Shown: positions 17,657 through 27,400, counted from the first letter of the stretch. The stretch: DNA of 64,000 nt from Halobacterium litoreum (GCF_021233415.1 NZ_CP089466.1:1178001-1242000); one strand, 5' to 3'. Made by a program: numbers and translations. The notes: generated from the sequence alone by a model not told the origin.

Positions 17657-18463
17657 TCACCGCGAGTCGAATTCGAGCGCGGCGAGGTCCGGGTGGTCCC
17701 AGTCCGCGAGCGCGGGGTCGCCGCGCACGTACCGGTCGCGGACCGCCTGCCAGTCGGCGTGCCGGCGGAGGACGCGCACGGGCACCGACTCCAGGCCGAG
17801 AATCTTCGCGATGGAGAGGCGGTTCCGGCCGTCCTCGAACAGCAGGTCGCCGTCCCTGCCGACGTGGACCGCTATCTCGTCTTTCAGGCGTTCGGTCTTC
17901 AGTTCGTGCTGGGGCTTGATGGGGTCCGAAACACCGGATTCGAGCAGTTCGTCCTGCGTGTAGTAGCCCTCCCGAGCGATGGTGTCGTAGAGGTCGTCGA
18001 GGCGCTCGCAGCGCGCCTCGAACGCCTCCCGGGACGTACACCCCCAGTTCGGGACCCCGGCCTCGATTTCGGCGACGATTCGGTCGAAGAACTCGGTGTC
18101 GGCCCACGACACGCCGTCCTCGAAGTGGCGCTCGTACGCTCGGTAGACGTCCATCTCCGCGAAGCGGTCGTCGCCGCGGTCCCAGTCGCCGCCCGCGACC
18201 TCGCCGGCGACGCGGAACTTCGGCGGGTCGAACTCCACGACGCGCTCGATGCGCGCCGGGTCGACCGAAATCAGCCGGTACGGCTCCGGCGGCGCGTCGT
18301 ATCGCAGCCGGTTCGTCGCGGTGCGCGCCGCGACGTAGGCGCGCGCGTACCCGTCTCTCGCCCGCAGGAGGTACCCCCGGAGTTCGGGGCGTTCGGCGAC
18401 CAGCCGGCGGCCCGCGCCGCGCAGCCAGTCGTCGAGCGTCCCGAACGCGCTCCCCACGGACAT
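17657..18463 (-). CDS. ParB/sulfiredoxin-like domain protein of unknown function
   Basis: 268 residues. The C-terminal half contains a DGDLLFEDGRNRLSIAKILGLESVPVRVL segment (residues about 215-243) that matches the ParB/Srx-like pattern D-G-(N/H)-R-(L)-(A) followed by G-x-x-x-VPV. No helix-turn-helix is evident. The ATG at 18463 follows the stop of the Gfo/Idh gene by two bases, so they are co-transcribed. ParB-like folds include nucleotide-binding and phosphotransferase enzymes, so a role in glycan modification is conceivable but unproved. Confidence 0.7.
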   Translation of the reverse strand: MSVGSAFGTLDDWLRGAGRRLVAERPELRGYLLRARDGYARAYVAARTATNRLRYDAPPEPYRLISVDPARIERVVEFDPPKFRVAGEVAGGDWDRGDDRFAEMDVYRAYERHFEDGVSWADTEFFDRIVAEIEAGVPNWGCTSREAFEARCERLDDLYDTIAREGYYTQDELLESGVSDPIKPQHELKTERLKDEIAVHVGRDGDLLFEDGRNRLSIAKILGLESVPVRVLRRHADWQAVRDRYVRGDPALADWDHPDLAALEFDSR

Positions 18464-18465
18464 CG

Positions 18466-19593
18466 TTACTCGGCGTCCCGGGAGACGACCGGTTCGACCG
18501 GGTGGCTCTCCCGCGGTTCGGCGCGGCTCGCGGCGTTCCTGACCTCCTCCATGAGGTAACTCGTCCACCGGGACTCGGCGAGCGGCACCGGCATCGCGTC
18601 CGGGTCGCCAGCTTCGAGCGCGCGGGACTCGGCGTCGTTCTGGTAGTAGTGCGCGTTCAGCAAGCGGAGCGTGTCCCAGTCGTCGCTCCGGTTCCGCCGG
18701 AGGACGGCGCGCGCGTTCTTCACCGTGCCCGCCGTGCGGTCGACCGCCTGGTCGACGTTGTTCAGCACGCGCCCCACGGCAGACCCCTTGTAGTTCCGGT
18801 CGTGTTCGACGAGCGTCTGGGATATCAAGTCGGCGGTGAGGGATTTGTCCTCGCCGTGAATCAGGAGTTGGCGGACGGGCCGCGTGCCGCCGAGCACCTT
18901 CGTCGTGCAGAGCACGCCGTCGTCGGTGTGGTACTGGAGTTGCGCGCCGTCGTACGCGAAGTCGCGGTCGTAGTCGCCGTACAGCGCGGTGGTCGCGGCG
19001 ACGGCGTCCTCGCTGCGGGGGTAGCCGCCCGCGCGCAGCGTTAGGTAGATGGGGTGGGGGATTCCCTCCTCGAACTCGCCGCCCGCGAGCTCGAAGTTCC
19101 ACGGCCCGCGGTTCGGGTCGTCCGGGCGACTCGACCCCGTGTAGATGACGTCGACGCCGCGGACGTCGCCGAGTTCGCCGTCGCGTTTCTGTCGCATCGC
19201 CTCGCGCACGACGGGGTCGAAGTCGTGGTTGTGCTTCTCGGAGACGACGACGCCGTGGCGCTCGGCGTGGGCCGCGAGTTCCTCGAACTCCTCGTAGGTC
19301 TCCGTGATGGGTTTCTCTATCTGGACGGGAATCCCGGCCTCGATGATTCGCTTCGCGATGGGGAGGTGGGTCTGGACCGGCGTGCAGACGTGGACCCAGT
19401 CGAGGTCGGTGTCCGCGAGCAGCGACTCCACGTCGAAGTACGCCGCGACGTCGTAGTCCTCGGCGATTTCGCGGGCGGTCTCTTCGTCGGTGTCGCAGAC
19501 GGCGACGAGTTCCGTCCGGGGGTTCCGGTCGAGGCCGGAGAGGTGGACGCCCGAGACGGTGCCGCCGCCGACGACAGCGCTTCGCAGTGTCAT
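18466..19593 (-). CDS. Gfo/Idh/MocA family oxidoreductase (second copy)
   Basis: 375 residues. The Rossmann motif VVGGGTVSGVH is at residues 7-17 and the catalytic-lysine motif EKPITE near residue 95. The C-terminal domain contains PHPIYLTLRAGGYPR, a substrate-binding His region. ATG 19593 was selected because a perfect promoter element lies 25 nt upstream and it precedes the Rossmann motif directly; in-frame codons upstream lack family similarity. It is distinct from the Gfo/Idh gene at 921 and is coupled to the ParB-like gene. Confidence 0.88.
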   Translation of the reverse strand: MTLRSAVVGGGTVSGVHLSGLDRNPRTELVAVCDTDEETAREIAEDYDVAAYFDVESLLADTDLDWVHVCTPVQTHLPIAKRIIEAGIPVQIEKPITETYEEFEELAAHAERHGVVVSEKHNHDFDPVVREAMRQKRDGELGDVRGVDVIYTGSSRPDDPNRGPWNFELAGGEFEEGIPHPIYLTLRAGGYPRSEDAVAATTALYGDYDRDFAYDGAQLQYHTDDGVLCTTKVLGGTRPVRQLLIHGEDKSLTADLISQTLVEHDRNYKGSAVGRVLNNVDQAVDRTAGTVKNARAVLRRNRSDDWDTLRLLNAHYYQNDAESRALEAGDPDAMPVPLAESRWTSYLMEEVRNAASRAEPRESHPVEPVVSRDAE

Positions 19594-19618
19594 CGCCGGC
19601 ACGTCGCCCCGTCGGCGC

Positions 19619-19626
19619 ATTGTTAT
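19619..19626 (-). promoter_or_regulatory. ATAACAAT promoter element
   Basis: Reverse-strand perfect ATAACAAT ending 25 nt before the ATG at 19593. Confidence 0.6.
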
Positions 19627-19633
19627 GGAGCGG

Positions 19634-20218
19634 CTAGCCCCGCTCGCGGGCCGGTTCGGGGGGCGACGGACGGAGCCAGCGGAGTCCCGGCGTTCCGTCG
19701 GCCACCCAGACGGCGACGGCGGCGGCGACGAGCGCCGCGTCCGCAAGCAGGTAGAGCGCGCCCCGCGGCGTCCCGAGGAACCGGACGAACGCGCCGACGA
19801 GGTCCTGTAGGTGCGGGAGGGCGCTGGTCGTCCCGCCGTCCGGTGCGGGAATCACCGGCCACAGCAGGAAGCCGGCGCGCAGTTCGCCGTCGACGACGAG
19901 CGGGTACGCCACGTCGCCCGCGAGATGGGAGAGGTAGCCGACGGCGAACGCGACGCTCGCTCTGGAGTCGCCGCGAGCCCGCCCCGCGGCGAGCGCGACC
20001 GCGACGACCGGGACGGCGACGAGCAGCGAGTGCCCGAGCGACCGGCCCGACGGCAGGACGGCGAGCCACCACGCCAGCGGCTTGTCCACGAGGTCGGGGA
20101 GCAGGCTCGCGAACCCGACGACGACCGCGGCGCGCGTCGACGGCGGCCGCCCCCACAGCCACCGACTCGCCGCCGAGTAGAGGAGGTACGCTGCCGCGGC
20201 GTGTTCCCATGGCCACAT
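19634..20218 (-). CDS. YdjM/LexA-binding-type membrane-bound metal-dependent hydrolase
   Basis: 194 residues with four to five membrane helices. WPWEHAAAAYLL at the N terminus, FASLLPDLVDKPL, GRSLGHSLL and YLSHLAGDVAYP reproduce the spaced His/Asp pattern of the YdjM (PF04307) family of inner-membrane predicted hydrolases. The ATG overlaps the stop of DUF1616 (ATGA). Substrate unknown; context suggests envelope or lipid metabolism. Confidence 0.82.
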   Translation of the reverse strand: MWPWEHAAAAYLLYSAASRWLWGRPPSTRAAVVVGFASLLPDLVDKPLAWWLAVLPSGRSLGHSLLVAVPVVAVALAAGRARGDSRASVAFAVGYLSHLAGDVAYPLVVDGELRAGFLLWPVIPAPDGGTTSALPHLQDLVGAFVRFLGTPRGALYLLADAALVAAAVAVWVADGTPGLRWLRPSPPEPARERG

Positions 20219-21276
20219 CAGACTAGACTCGGACTCGCGCTCCCTGCCGCGCTCGCGCTCGCGTTCCCGGCGCTCGCGCGCTGGACGTCGACCCAGAGGA
20301 ACAGGTGGTGTGGCGCGCTCGAAGCGGACGCCTCGCTGGGCGCGTCGCCGGGGTAGACGAAGACGTTCATGCGGAGGTCGTCACCGAGCATCGTCGGGCG
20401 CGCCGTGAGCGTGCGCTCGGCGGTCCGCTCGTCGGGCACGGAGAGGCCGATGCGGTCGAGTTCCTCGCGTTCGAGGACGACCGTCTGGCCGTCGGTCGTG
20501 CGGACGCGCTGGAGCACGAGGACGGCGGTGTACTCCCGCGACTCGCCCTCGCGGTTCTCGACGGTGAGCGTGACGTTCGCCGGGTCGCCGCGCTCGATGC
20601 TCGTGGTGTAGTTGCTCGCGACGAGGTCGCCGCCGCGGTCGTCTAAGAGCGCGACCTCGGTGTACGCCTCGCCGCGGTCGGGGGCCGCGAGGCCGACGGC
20701 GAGCGCGCTCGCGGCGGCGACGACGGCGACGGCGAGCGCGACGTTCAGCGCCGCGTCGACGGCGGGGACGTCGACGGTCGACGCTTTCGCCTCGGCGCGA
20801 AGCCGGGCGACCGGGACGACGAGGCGGTCCTCGCTCGGCAGGCGGAGGCGGCGCCACGCGCCGAGGAGCGCGCCCGCCGCGACGACGGCGACGACGGCGA
20901 CGGTGAGCGTGCGCGCGCCGAAGTCGAGGCCGAGCAGCGAAATCGGCACGCCGAGCAGGACGACGAGAACGAGCGACGTGGCGACCGAGAGGCTCAGGCG
21001 CTCGACCCAGTTCGGGCCGCGAACCCAGCGCGTCCGGCGGCGGGCGGGGTCGAGGACGCCGCGCGCCGGGAACAGCGCGGAGACGGTGGCGTACCCCGGC
21101 GCGAACCCGAGGAGGACGGCGGCGAGCGCGACTTGCGCCGGCCCGGTCACCACGTCGGCGAGGAGCAGCGAGCCGGCGACGAGCGCGAACCCGGCGACTG
21201 CGGCGAGGTCGCCGGTCGCCGCCGCGAGGCCGTGGTCGCCCGGACGCGACTCGACGGCGTCGCTGTCACGCATCAT
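20218..21276 (-). CDS. DUF1616 membrane protein
   Basis: 352 residues. Four hydrophobic helices between residues 20 and 135, then a fifth near 190, followed by an external domain with NYTTSIERGDPANVTLTVENREGE, a DUF1616-type beta-sandwich region. It ends in an Ala/Ser-rich tail. Start taken at the ATG at 21276 (a second ATG follows directly); no in-frame start exists closer to the promoter. It overlaps the YdjM-like gene. It probably serves the surface-glycan or S-layer machinery, by context only. Confidence 0.82.
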   Translation of the reverse strand: MMRDSDAVESRPGDHGLAAATGDLAAVAGFALVAGSLLLADVVTGPAQVALAAVLLGFAPGYATVSALFPARGVLDPARRRTRWVRGPNWVERLSLSVATSLVLVVLLGVPISLLGLDFGARTLTVAVVAVVAAGALLGAWRRLRLPSEDRLVVPVARLRAEAKASTVDVPAVDAALNVALAVAVVAAASALAVGLAAPDRGEAYTEVALLDDRGGDLVASNYTTSIERGDPANVTLTVENREGESREYTAVLVLQRVRTTDGQTVVLEREELDRIGLSVPDERTAERTLTARPTMLGDDLRMNVFVYPGDAPSEASASSAPHHLFLWVDVQRASAGNASASAAGSASPSLV

Positions 21277-21313
21277 GCTCTCCCCCCGACAGTCCGCGTC
21301 GCTCCAGTGCCAT
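21266..21313 (-). other. Possible 15-codon upstream reading frame
   Basis: An ATG at 21313 lies 28 nt from the promoter element at 21342-21349, the usual leaderless spacing. It opens a 15-codon frame that ends at 21266, overlapping the DUF1616 start in another frame. It may be a regulatory upstream ORF or chance. Confidence 0.25.
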
Positions 21314-21341
21314 CGTTGTCGCGTGTCGTGGGCGACCGGGC

Positions 21342-21349
21342 ATTGTTAT
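21342..21349 (-). promoter_or_regulatory. ATAACAAT promoter element
   Basis: Reverse-strand perfect ATAACAAT, 65 nt before the DUF1616 ATG at 21276 and 28 nt before an ATG at 21313. The DUF1616 mRNA would have a leader of about 37 nt. Confidence 0.55.
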
Positions 21350-21375
21350 GGAGCGCGTAGCCCGGCGGAGCCCGG

Positions 21376-22740
21376 CTACGAGTGGAAGAAACTCATCACG
21401 TAGTACAGCGGCCGCTCGTAGACGTCCGGCTCCTTCGAGAAGCCGATGTGGGAGCCGATCTGGGCGTTGTTGAAGTGCGCGTACTGGGGGCCGCGGAGGA
21501 TGCGGTGGAGGAGCCGGTCGTCCATCGAGATGCGGACGTAGCCGTCGCTCGTGTCCGCGGCGTCCGCGGTCGTAATCTCGTAGCCGTCGCCGCTCATCGA
21601 CAGCGCCGCCACCTTGTCGTCCACGAGGTCCAGCAGGACGGTGGTGTCGCTCTCCCAGTTCACGTCCTGGCGTTTCGCCTCCATGTGCTCGTAGGCCGGT
21701 TCCACCAGGTCCGCGAGGTCCGTGAGGCTCGGGTGGTCGTCTGCCTCGTGGGGGAACGTGCGGTCGGCGAGTTCGGTCTCGATGTACTCGCGGCGCTCGT
21801 CCGGGTCGACGGGCGTGTACGGCTCGGAGGGGCGTTCCTCGTCTAAGTCGAAGTACGCCTCGCTGTTCAACAGAATCGGTTCGCTGTGCGCTGGCTCGAT
21901 GTTCTCGCTGCCCGCGAAATGCCAGTACGCCTCCTGTCGCGTGGGCGACGCGACGTACTGGTTTCGGTGGGCGAGCGACCCGGCGAGCGTGTAACTGCCC
22001 GCGAACGGCATGAAGTACCGCGGTTCGAGCGCGTTCACGAACCCCTCGGCGTCCTCGTACATCTCCCCGATGACTTCGTCGCGGGCGTCGAGGCGCTGTT
22101 CGTGCGTGTAGTCCTCCATGCACTGCGGGTAGAAGTTCGCCGCGGCGTACTGCATCAACAGCAAGTCGATGTCCTCGTACTGGTCGTTCACGACGGCGCA
22201 GGCGCGCTCGGAGAGCGGCCACCGGCAGTCGTTGGCGTTCACGACGACGTTCTCGCCGTCGTCGAAGACGCCCATCGAGTCGATCTGCGTGGAGCCGTCA
22301 GTGGTGCGCTCGCTGGAGGACTCCATCCACCAGCCACAGCCGAAGTAGTTGCCACACGCCTCGGGGTCGCAGTTGTCCGCGCCGAGGACGTTGATGTGGA
22401 GGTCGCCCGCGAGGTGGGTGCGTTCGGCGTGGGGCAGTTCGATGGCGTCGAACCCGAGGCGTTCGACGTTCTGCTTGAGGAAGTCGGTGGCGTAGTCGTG
22501 GATGAGGACGGGGATGTCGGAGTCCAGTCGCTCCATCGTCTCCCGGTGGAAGTGGTCCGGGTGGATGTGGGAGACGTAGATGTAGTCCACGTGGTTGTAG
22601 TCTTCTGGTTCGAACTCCAGCGGGGGGTAGTGCGCCCACGAGCCGTAGAACGCCCCGTCGAGGAGCCACGGGTCACACAGGACCGACGTGTCCCCCGACT
22701 CCACGACGACGCTCGACGACTTCAGGTGGCGGAGTCGCAT
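21376..22740 (-). CDS. MBL-fold metallo-hydrolase, CMP-N-acetylneuraminate hydroxylase (CMAH)-like
   Basis: 454 residues. The metallo-beta-lactamase metal motif H58-x-H60-x-D62-H63 (SHIHPDHFH) is intact. Later segments VVVNANDCRWPL, LLLMQYAAANFYP, LEPRYFMPFAGSY and the C-terminal RLLHRILRGPQ...FNNAQIGSHIGF correspond in order to the vertebrate CMAH catalytic part as I recall it. The Rieske iron-sulfur domain of CMAH is absent. This points to a hydrolase or oxidoreductase acting on a nonulosonate- or amino-sugar-like substrate in this glycan locus. Substrate is unproved. Confidence 0.78.
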   Translation of the reverse strand: MRLRHLKSSSVVVESGDTSVLCDPWLLDGAFYGSWAHYPPLEFEPEDYNHVDYIYVSHIHPDHFHRETMERLDSDIPVLIHDYATDFLKQNVERLGFDAIELPHAERTHLAGDLHINVLGADNCDPEACGNYFGCGWWMESSSERTTDGSTQIDSMGVFDDGENVVVNANDCRWPLSERACAVVNDQYEDIDLLLMQYAAANFYPQCMEDYTHEQRLDARDEVIGEMYEDAEGFVNALEPRYFMPFAGSYTLAGSLAHRNQYVASPTRQEAYWHFAGSENIEPAHSEPILLNSEAYFDLDEERPSEPYTPVDPDERREYIETELADRTFPHEADDHPSLTDLADLVEPAYEHMEAKRQDVNWESDTTVLLDLVDDKVAALSMSGDGYEITTADAADTSDGYVRISMDDRLLHRILRGPQYAHFNNAQIGSHIGFSKEPDVYERPLYYVMSFFHS

Positions 22741-22766
22741 ACGGGAGTCCTCCAGTTGCTCGACAC

Positions 22767-22774
22767 TTTGTTAG
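22767..22774 (-). promoter_or_regulatory. TATA-position element CTAACAAA
   Basis: Reverse-strand CTAACAAA ends 26 nt before the ATG at 22740 of the CMAH-like gene. Confidence 0.58.
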
Positions 22775-22846
22775 GCGCCAGTTCGGTGTCCGGCCCGGAC
22801 GGTTCGGGGTGCGTTTCCGGGCGTCAGCGCGCGTAAGCACGGCCTT

Positions 22847-22916
22847 CTCGGTGCGGACGACCGAGCAGTCCGAATCCGGGGTTTCGCGTCGCTCCGACGC
22901 CCGAGAATCCGCGAAA
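22847..22916. repeat. Cluster of inverted repeats upstream of the NosD gene
   Basis: Three perfect inverted repeats: CTCGGT at 22847-22852 with ACCGAG at 22860-22865; GCGTCG at 22886-22891 with CGACGC at 22895-22900; and TTTCGCG at 22882-22888 with CGCGAAA at 22910-22916, enclosing the second. They lie between two divergent promoters. Confidence 0.6.
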
Positions 22917-22923
22917 GCGCTGG

Positions 22924-22931
22924 CTTACAAT
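22924..22931 (+). promoter_or_regulatory. TATA-position element CTTACAAT
   Basis: CTTACAAT ends 30 nt before the ATG at 22962 of the NosD-like gene, slightly further than the 25-28 nt seen elsewhere. Confidence 0.45.
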
Positions 22932-22961
22932 GAGGACGTACGGTCTCGGTAGGCGACGCGC

Positions 22962-24434
22962 ATGCATCCGAGAAGCACGCAGTTCGCCGGCCGCACCGCG
23001 GCGGTGTTCGTGGCGGTCCTCGTGACCGTCTCGTTCGCCGCCGGCGCCGCCGGCGCGAGGGCAGGAACCGACAGCGCGGCGACCGTCGGCGTGTCGTCGT
23101 GTGGAACTATCGACGCTCCGGGGTTCTACGAACTCACCGCGAACGTCACGAACGCCACCGGCGACGGCTGCATCGAGATTACGGCCGACCGCGTGTTCCT
23201 CCGCGGGAACGGCCACGTGCTCGCCGCCGGGAACGCAACCGGCGCCGCCGTCACCGCGACCGACGCCGAGCAGGTGTCGGTCACCGGAATCACGGCGACC
23301 GGGTGGCAGACCGGCGTCGCGTTCCGGAACGTCTCGGGCGGCACCATCCTCGGGAACACCGTCTCCGACGCCGCCGTCGCCGGCGTCTCGCTCCGGGACG
23401 GAACCGGCGGCGTCGCGGTCACGGAGAACCGCGTCTCGAACGCCTCCACGGGGGTCTCGGTCGGCGACGCGGGCGAGGGCAACGTCGTCTCGGGCAACGA
23501 CCTCGCGGACCTCTCGAACGCCGGCGTGTCGGTCGCCGCCGACGAGACCGACGTGGTCGACAACGACGTGACCGACGCGCTCGGGGGCGCCGTCCGCGTC
23601 ACCGGCGCCCAGTCCGCGCTCGTCGCGAACAACACCGTCCGCGGCGGCATCGGCGGCGTCCTCGTCTCGAACTCGTCCGGCGTCACGGTGCGCGCGAACG
23701 ACTTCGGCGGCGTCGACGGCGCGAGCGTCCTCGTCGAGGGCGCCGCGAACGACACCGGCGACGCACAGCCGTCCGCGCGACCGTCGTGGACCGGCGACTT
23801 CGACGGCGTCCCCGTCGGCCTCTTCGACGGCGCGCTCGTCACGCAGCCGGTCCCCGAGACGCAGGTCGCAAACAACACCGTCGCGAACGGGAGCGGCTAC
23901 GGCATCGTCTTCCGGGAGACGGCCACCGCGACCATCGCCGGCAACGACGTGACCGGCGCCCGCGACGGCATCCGCGTCCACAACGCGACGAACGTCACCG
24001 TCACCGGGAACGTCGTCACCAACAGCACGGACGACGGCGTCGCGGTGGCGAACGCCACGGGGAACGTCGTGGAAGCCAACCGCCTGCTCGACAACGGCGA
24101 CGACGGCGTCTACGTCGTCGGGAGCAACAACACGGTCGCGAACAACACCGCGCGCCGGAACGCCGACGACGGCGTCGACGTCCAGAGCGCGGTCGGCGCG
24201 ACCGTCACCGGGAACGTCGCCAGCGACAACGGCGACGACGGCATCTACCTCCGGGGCGTCCGCGACGCCGTCGTCCGGTTCAATACCGTTCGGGAGAACG
24301 TCGACGACGGCGTCGACCTCCGCGGCTCGACGAACACCGTCGTGCGCGGGAACGCGGTCTGCCTGAACCGCCACGACGACCTCGTGGCGCGCAACGGGTC
24401 GCGGGCCAACAGCGTCGGCCCGAACGACTGCTGA
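22962..24434 (+). CDS. Secreted NosD-like right-handed beta-helix protein
   Basis: 490 residues. An N-terminal signal peptide (about residues 1-35) is followed by two blocks of parallel beta-helix repeats with the recurrent motif GN-x-V-(x)n-DGV/GI, as in NosD/PbH1 carbohydrate-binding proteins; a break of about 60 residues near 260-310 separates them. Many N-x-S/T sequons suggest it is itself glycosylated. No C-terminal membrane anchor is visible. It is probably a cell-surface or secreted glycan-binding or glycan-cleaving protein. It is convergent with the PKD protein, stops nine bases apart. Confidence 0.85.
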   Translation: MHPRSTQFAGRTAAVFVAVLVTVSFAAGAAGARAGTDSAATVGVSSCGTIDAPGFYELTANVTNATGDGCIEITADRVFLRGNGHVLAAGNATGAAVTATDAEQVSVTGITATGWQTGVAFRNVSGGTILGNTVSDAAVAGVSLRDGTGGVAVTENRVSNASTGVSVGDAGEGNVVSGNDLADLSNAGVSVAADETDVVDNDVTDALGGAVRVTGAQSALVANNTVRGGIGGVLVSNSSGVTVRANDFGGVDGASVLVEGAANDTGDAQPSARPSWTGDFDGVPVGLFDGALVTQPVPETQVANNTVANGSGYGIVFRETATATIAGNDVTGARDGIRVHNATNVTVTGNVVTNSTDDGVAVANATGNVVEANRLLDNGDDGVYVVGSNNTVANNTARRNADDGVDVQSAVGATVTGNVASDNGDDGIYLRGVRDAVVRFNTVRENVDDGVDLRGSTNTVVRGNAVCLNRHDDLVARNGSRANSVGPNDC

Positions 24435-24443
24435 CGCTGCCGA

Positions 24444-27400
24444 CTACGTCTCTCTTCTCGCTGCCGCGAGCGCCGCCACCAGCACCGCCACCAGCGCGAC
24501 GGCGACGCCGAAGCCGGGGACGCCATCGCCGGACGAACTCGTGGTCGTCGTCGACTCAGTCGTCGCGGTGTCGTCGCTGGCGACGCGAATCGACACCGAC
24601 GCGTTCCCGACCGACGCCTCGTAGTCGCCGGGCGCCTGAATCGAGCGCGTGAACTCCACGCGCCGCGTCTCGCCGGGCGCCACGGAGACGTTCTCGACGG
24701 CGACGACCTCGCCGAACAGTTCGAGTTGCACGCGCTCGCTGCCCTCCGCGTCCCCGGTGTTCGACACGACGGCGGTGAGCGTGAACGCTTCGCCGGCGGC
24801 GACCGGCTGCTCGCCGGCGTCGACGCTGTCGACCGAGATGTTCGGCACCCGCGGTTCGACCGTGATGTACTGTTTCTCGCCCTCGTCGACCTCGATGGTC
24901 TTGTTGCCGGGCGTGGTGAACCGGTGGGTGAACGTCACGGTGCGCGTCTCGTTCGGGTCGAGTGGCACCTCGCGGCTGGTAATCTGGTCGCCCTCGACCT
25001 CGAACTCGACGGTCTTCGTCCCGGGTGCGTCGCCCGTGTTCGACACGGTCGCCTCCACGACGATGGAGTCGCCGACGAGCAGCGTGCGGTCCTCGACGGT
25101 GACGTTCGCCGGCCCGATTTCCGGGTCGCCGGTGTCGGCGGGCGGCGAACTGCCGCCGCTGTTGCCGCCACCGCTACTGCCGCCGCCACTGCTCCCACCG
25201 CCCGGACTACCGCCGCCGCCCGGACTCCCACCGCCACCGCTGTTGCCGCCGCCCGGATTACCGCCGCCACCGCTGTTGCCGCCACCGCCGTTGTTCCCAC
25301 CGCCGCCGTTGTTCCCGCCGCCGCCGTTGTTCCCGCCGCCACCGCTGCTGCGCGCGGCGACGGTGACGGTCTGGGTGGCGGTCGCGGTCGCGCCCGACTC
25401 GTTCTGCACTTCGAGCGTGACCGTGTACGACCCGGACGAGTCGTAGGTGTGCGTGGGCTGCTGGCCGGACGCGCTCGCGCCGTCGCCGAACGTCCACGAG
25501 TACGACGTGATGTCCGCGACGGGCGTGGACGCGCTCGCGTCGAACGAGACGGACTGACCGGCGGTCGGGTCGCGGGTCTCGACCGCGAACTCGGCGTCGA
25601 GCGGGAGCGGTTCGCCGACCGTCACGGTCGCGCTCGCAGTCGATTCGAGGCCGTCGTCGTCGACGACCGTCACGCTCGGCGACACGTCGCCGAGGTCGTC
25701 GTAGGCGTACTCGACGGTCGGCTCGTCGGTCTCCTCGTCGGTGTCGCCGTCGCCGTCGAAGTCCCACTCGTAGGTCTCGATGCTCCCGTCCTCGTCGCTG
25801 GAGGCGCTGGCGTCCAGCGTGAACGGCTCGTCGACGGTGACGCGACTCGGCGCGGAGAGCGCCGCAGTCGGCGGGAACTCGCGCTCGTCGACTTCGAGTT
25901 CCTCGTAGACGGTGTCCGTGTTGCCGTCGTCGTCCACGACAGTCACGCCCACGTCGTAGTCGTCGGTCTCGTTGTAGACGTGGGTCGTGGTCGGCGAGGA
26001 CGTGGTCGAGTCCACCTCATCGTCGCCGTCGAAGTCCCACCGGTACTCGGTAATCCGGCCCTCGTCGGTGGAGCCGCCGGCGTCGAGTGTCACCGTCTCG
26101 TTGACGAACGCCGTCTCGGGCACCGCGAGGTCGGCGTTCGGCGGGCCGGTGACGGTCACCGTCGCGGACGCGGTGGCGGTCTGCCCGCCGGTGTCCACGA
26201 CCGTCACCGTCGCCGTGTACGTACCCGCGCCCTCGTACTCGTGGGCGACCGCGGGGTCGTCGGTCTCGTCGTCGACCTCGCCGTCGCCGTCGAAGTCCCA
26301 CCGGTAGACCTCGACGCCGCGGTCGTCCGAGGAGTTGCTCGCGTCGAACACCACGTCCTCGTCGACGGTGGCGTTCGCCGGCGCGGAGAGCGCCGCGGTC
26401 GGCGGGTCGTCAGGCGGCAGCACCTCCACGGTCGCGGACGCGTTCGCGGTCTGTCCGCCGGTGTCGACGACGGTCACCGTCGCGTCGACGGTGCCGGTCT
26501 GCGTGTACGCGTACTCGGTCGTGGGGCCCGCCGTGGTCGCGTCCACCTGCCCGTCGCCGTCGAAGTCCCAGCGGTACGAGTCGATGCCCTCCTCGTCGTC
26601 GCTGTCGGACGCGTCGAACGTCGCCGGCTGTCCGACCGTCGCCGTCTCCGGCGCGTCGAGTTCGGCGGACGGCGGGTCGTCGACGGGCACCACCTCTATC
26701 TCGGCGGTCGCGGTGTCTATCTCGTCGGCCTCGTCCACCACCTGTACGGTCGGCGTGTAGTTACCCGGCTCCTCGTAGGTGTGGTCGATAGTCGGCTCGT
26801 CCGTCTGGGCGTCCTCCTCGCCGTCGCCGTCGAAGTCCCACTCGTAGGTCTCGATGCCGCGGTCGTCGGTCGACCCGGTGGCGTCGAGTGTCACCGTCTC
26901 GTCCTCGAGGACCGCCGCGGGCGCGTCGAGGCTCGCGTTCGGCGGCCGGTTCGGCGCCAGCACTTCCACGTCCGCGGTCGCCGCGTCAACCGCGCCCGCG
27001 TCGTCCACGACGGTGACGACGGTGGTCACGTCGCCCGGCTCGGTGTACGCGTGCTCGACCTCGGCGTCGGTCGTGTTCAGGTCGACCGTGCCGTCGCCGT
27101 CGAAGTCCCAGCGGTACTCGGTAATCCGGCCCTCGTCGGTGGAGTCGCTGGCGTCCAGGGTCACCGTCTCGTTCACGACCGCCGTGTCGGGCGCGTCGAG
27201 GACGGCGTCCGGCGGCGTCTGTGGCACGGTCACCTCGATTGTCGTGGACGCCGTGTCCGCGTTCCCGTACGTGTCGAAGGCCGTCACCGACACCGTGTAG
27301 TTGCCCGCCTCCTCGAAGGACCGCGACACCGCCGGGTCCTCGGTGACGCGGTCGGTCTCGCCGTCGCCGTCGAAGTCCCACTCGTAGCCGCCGACGGCCT

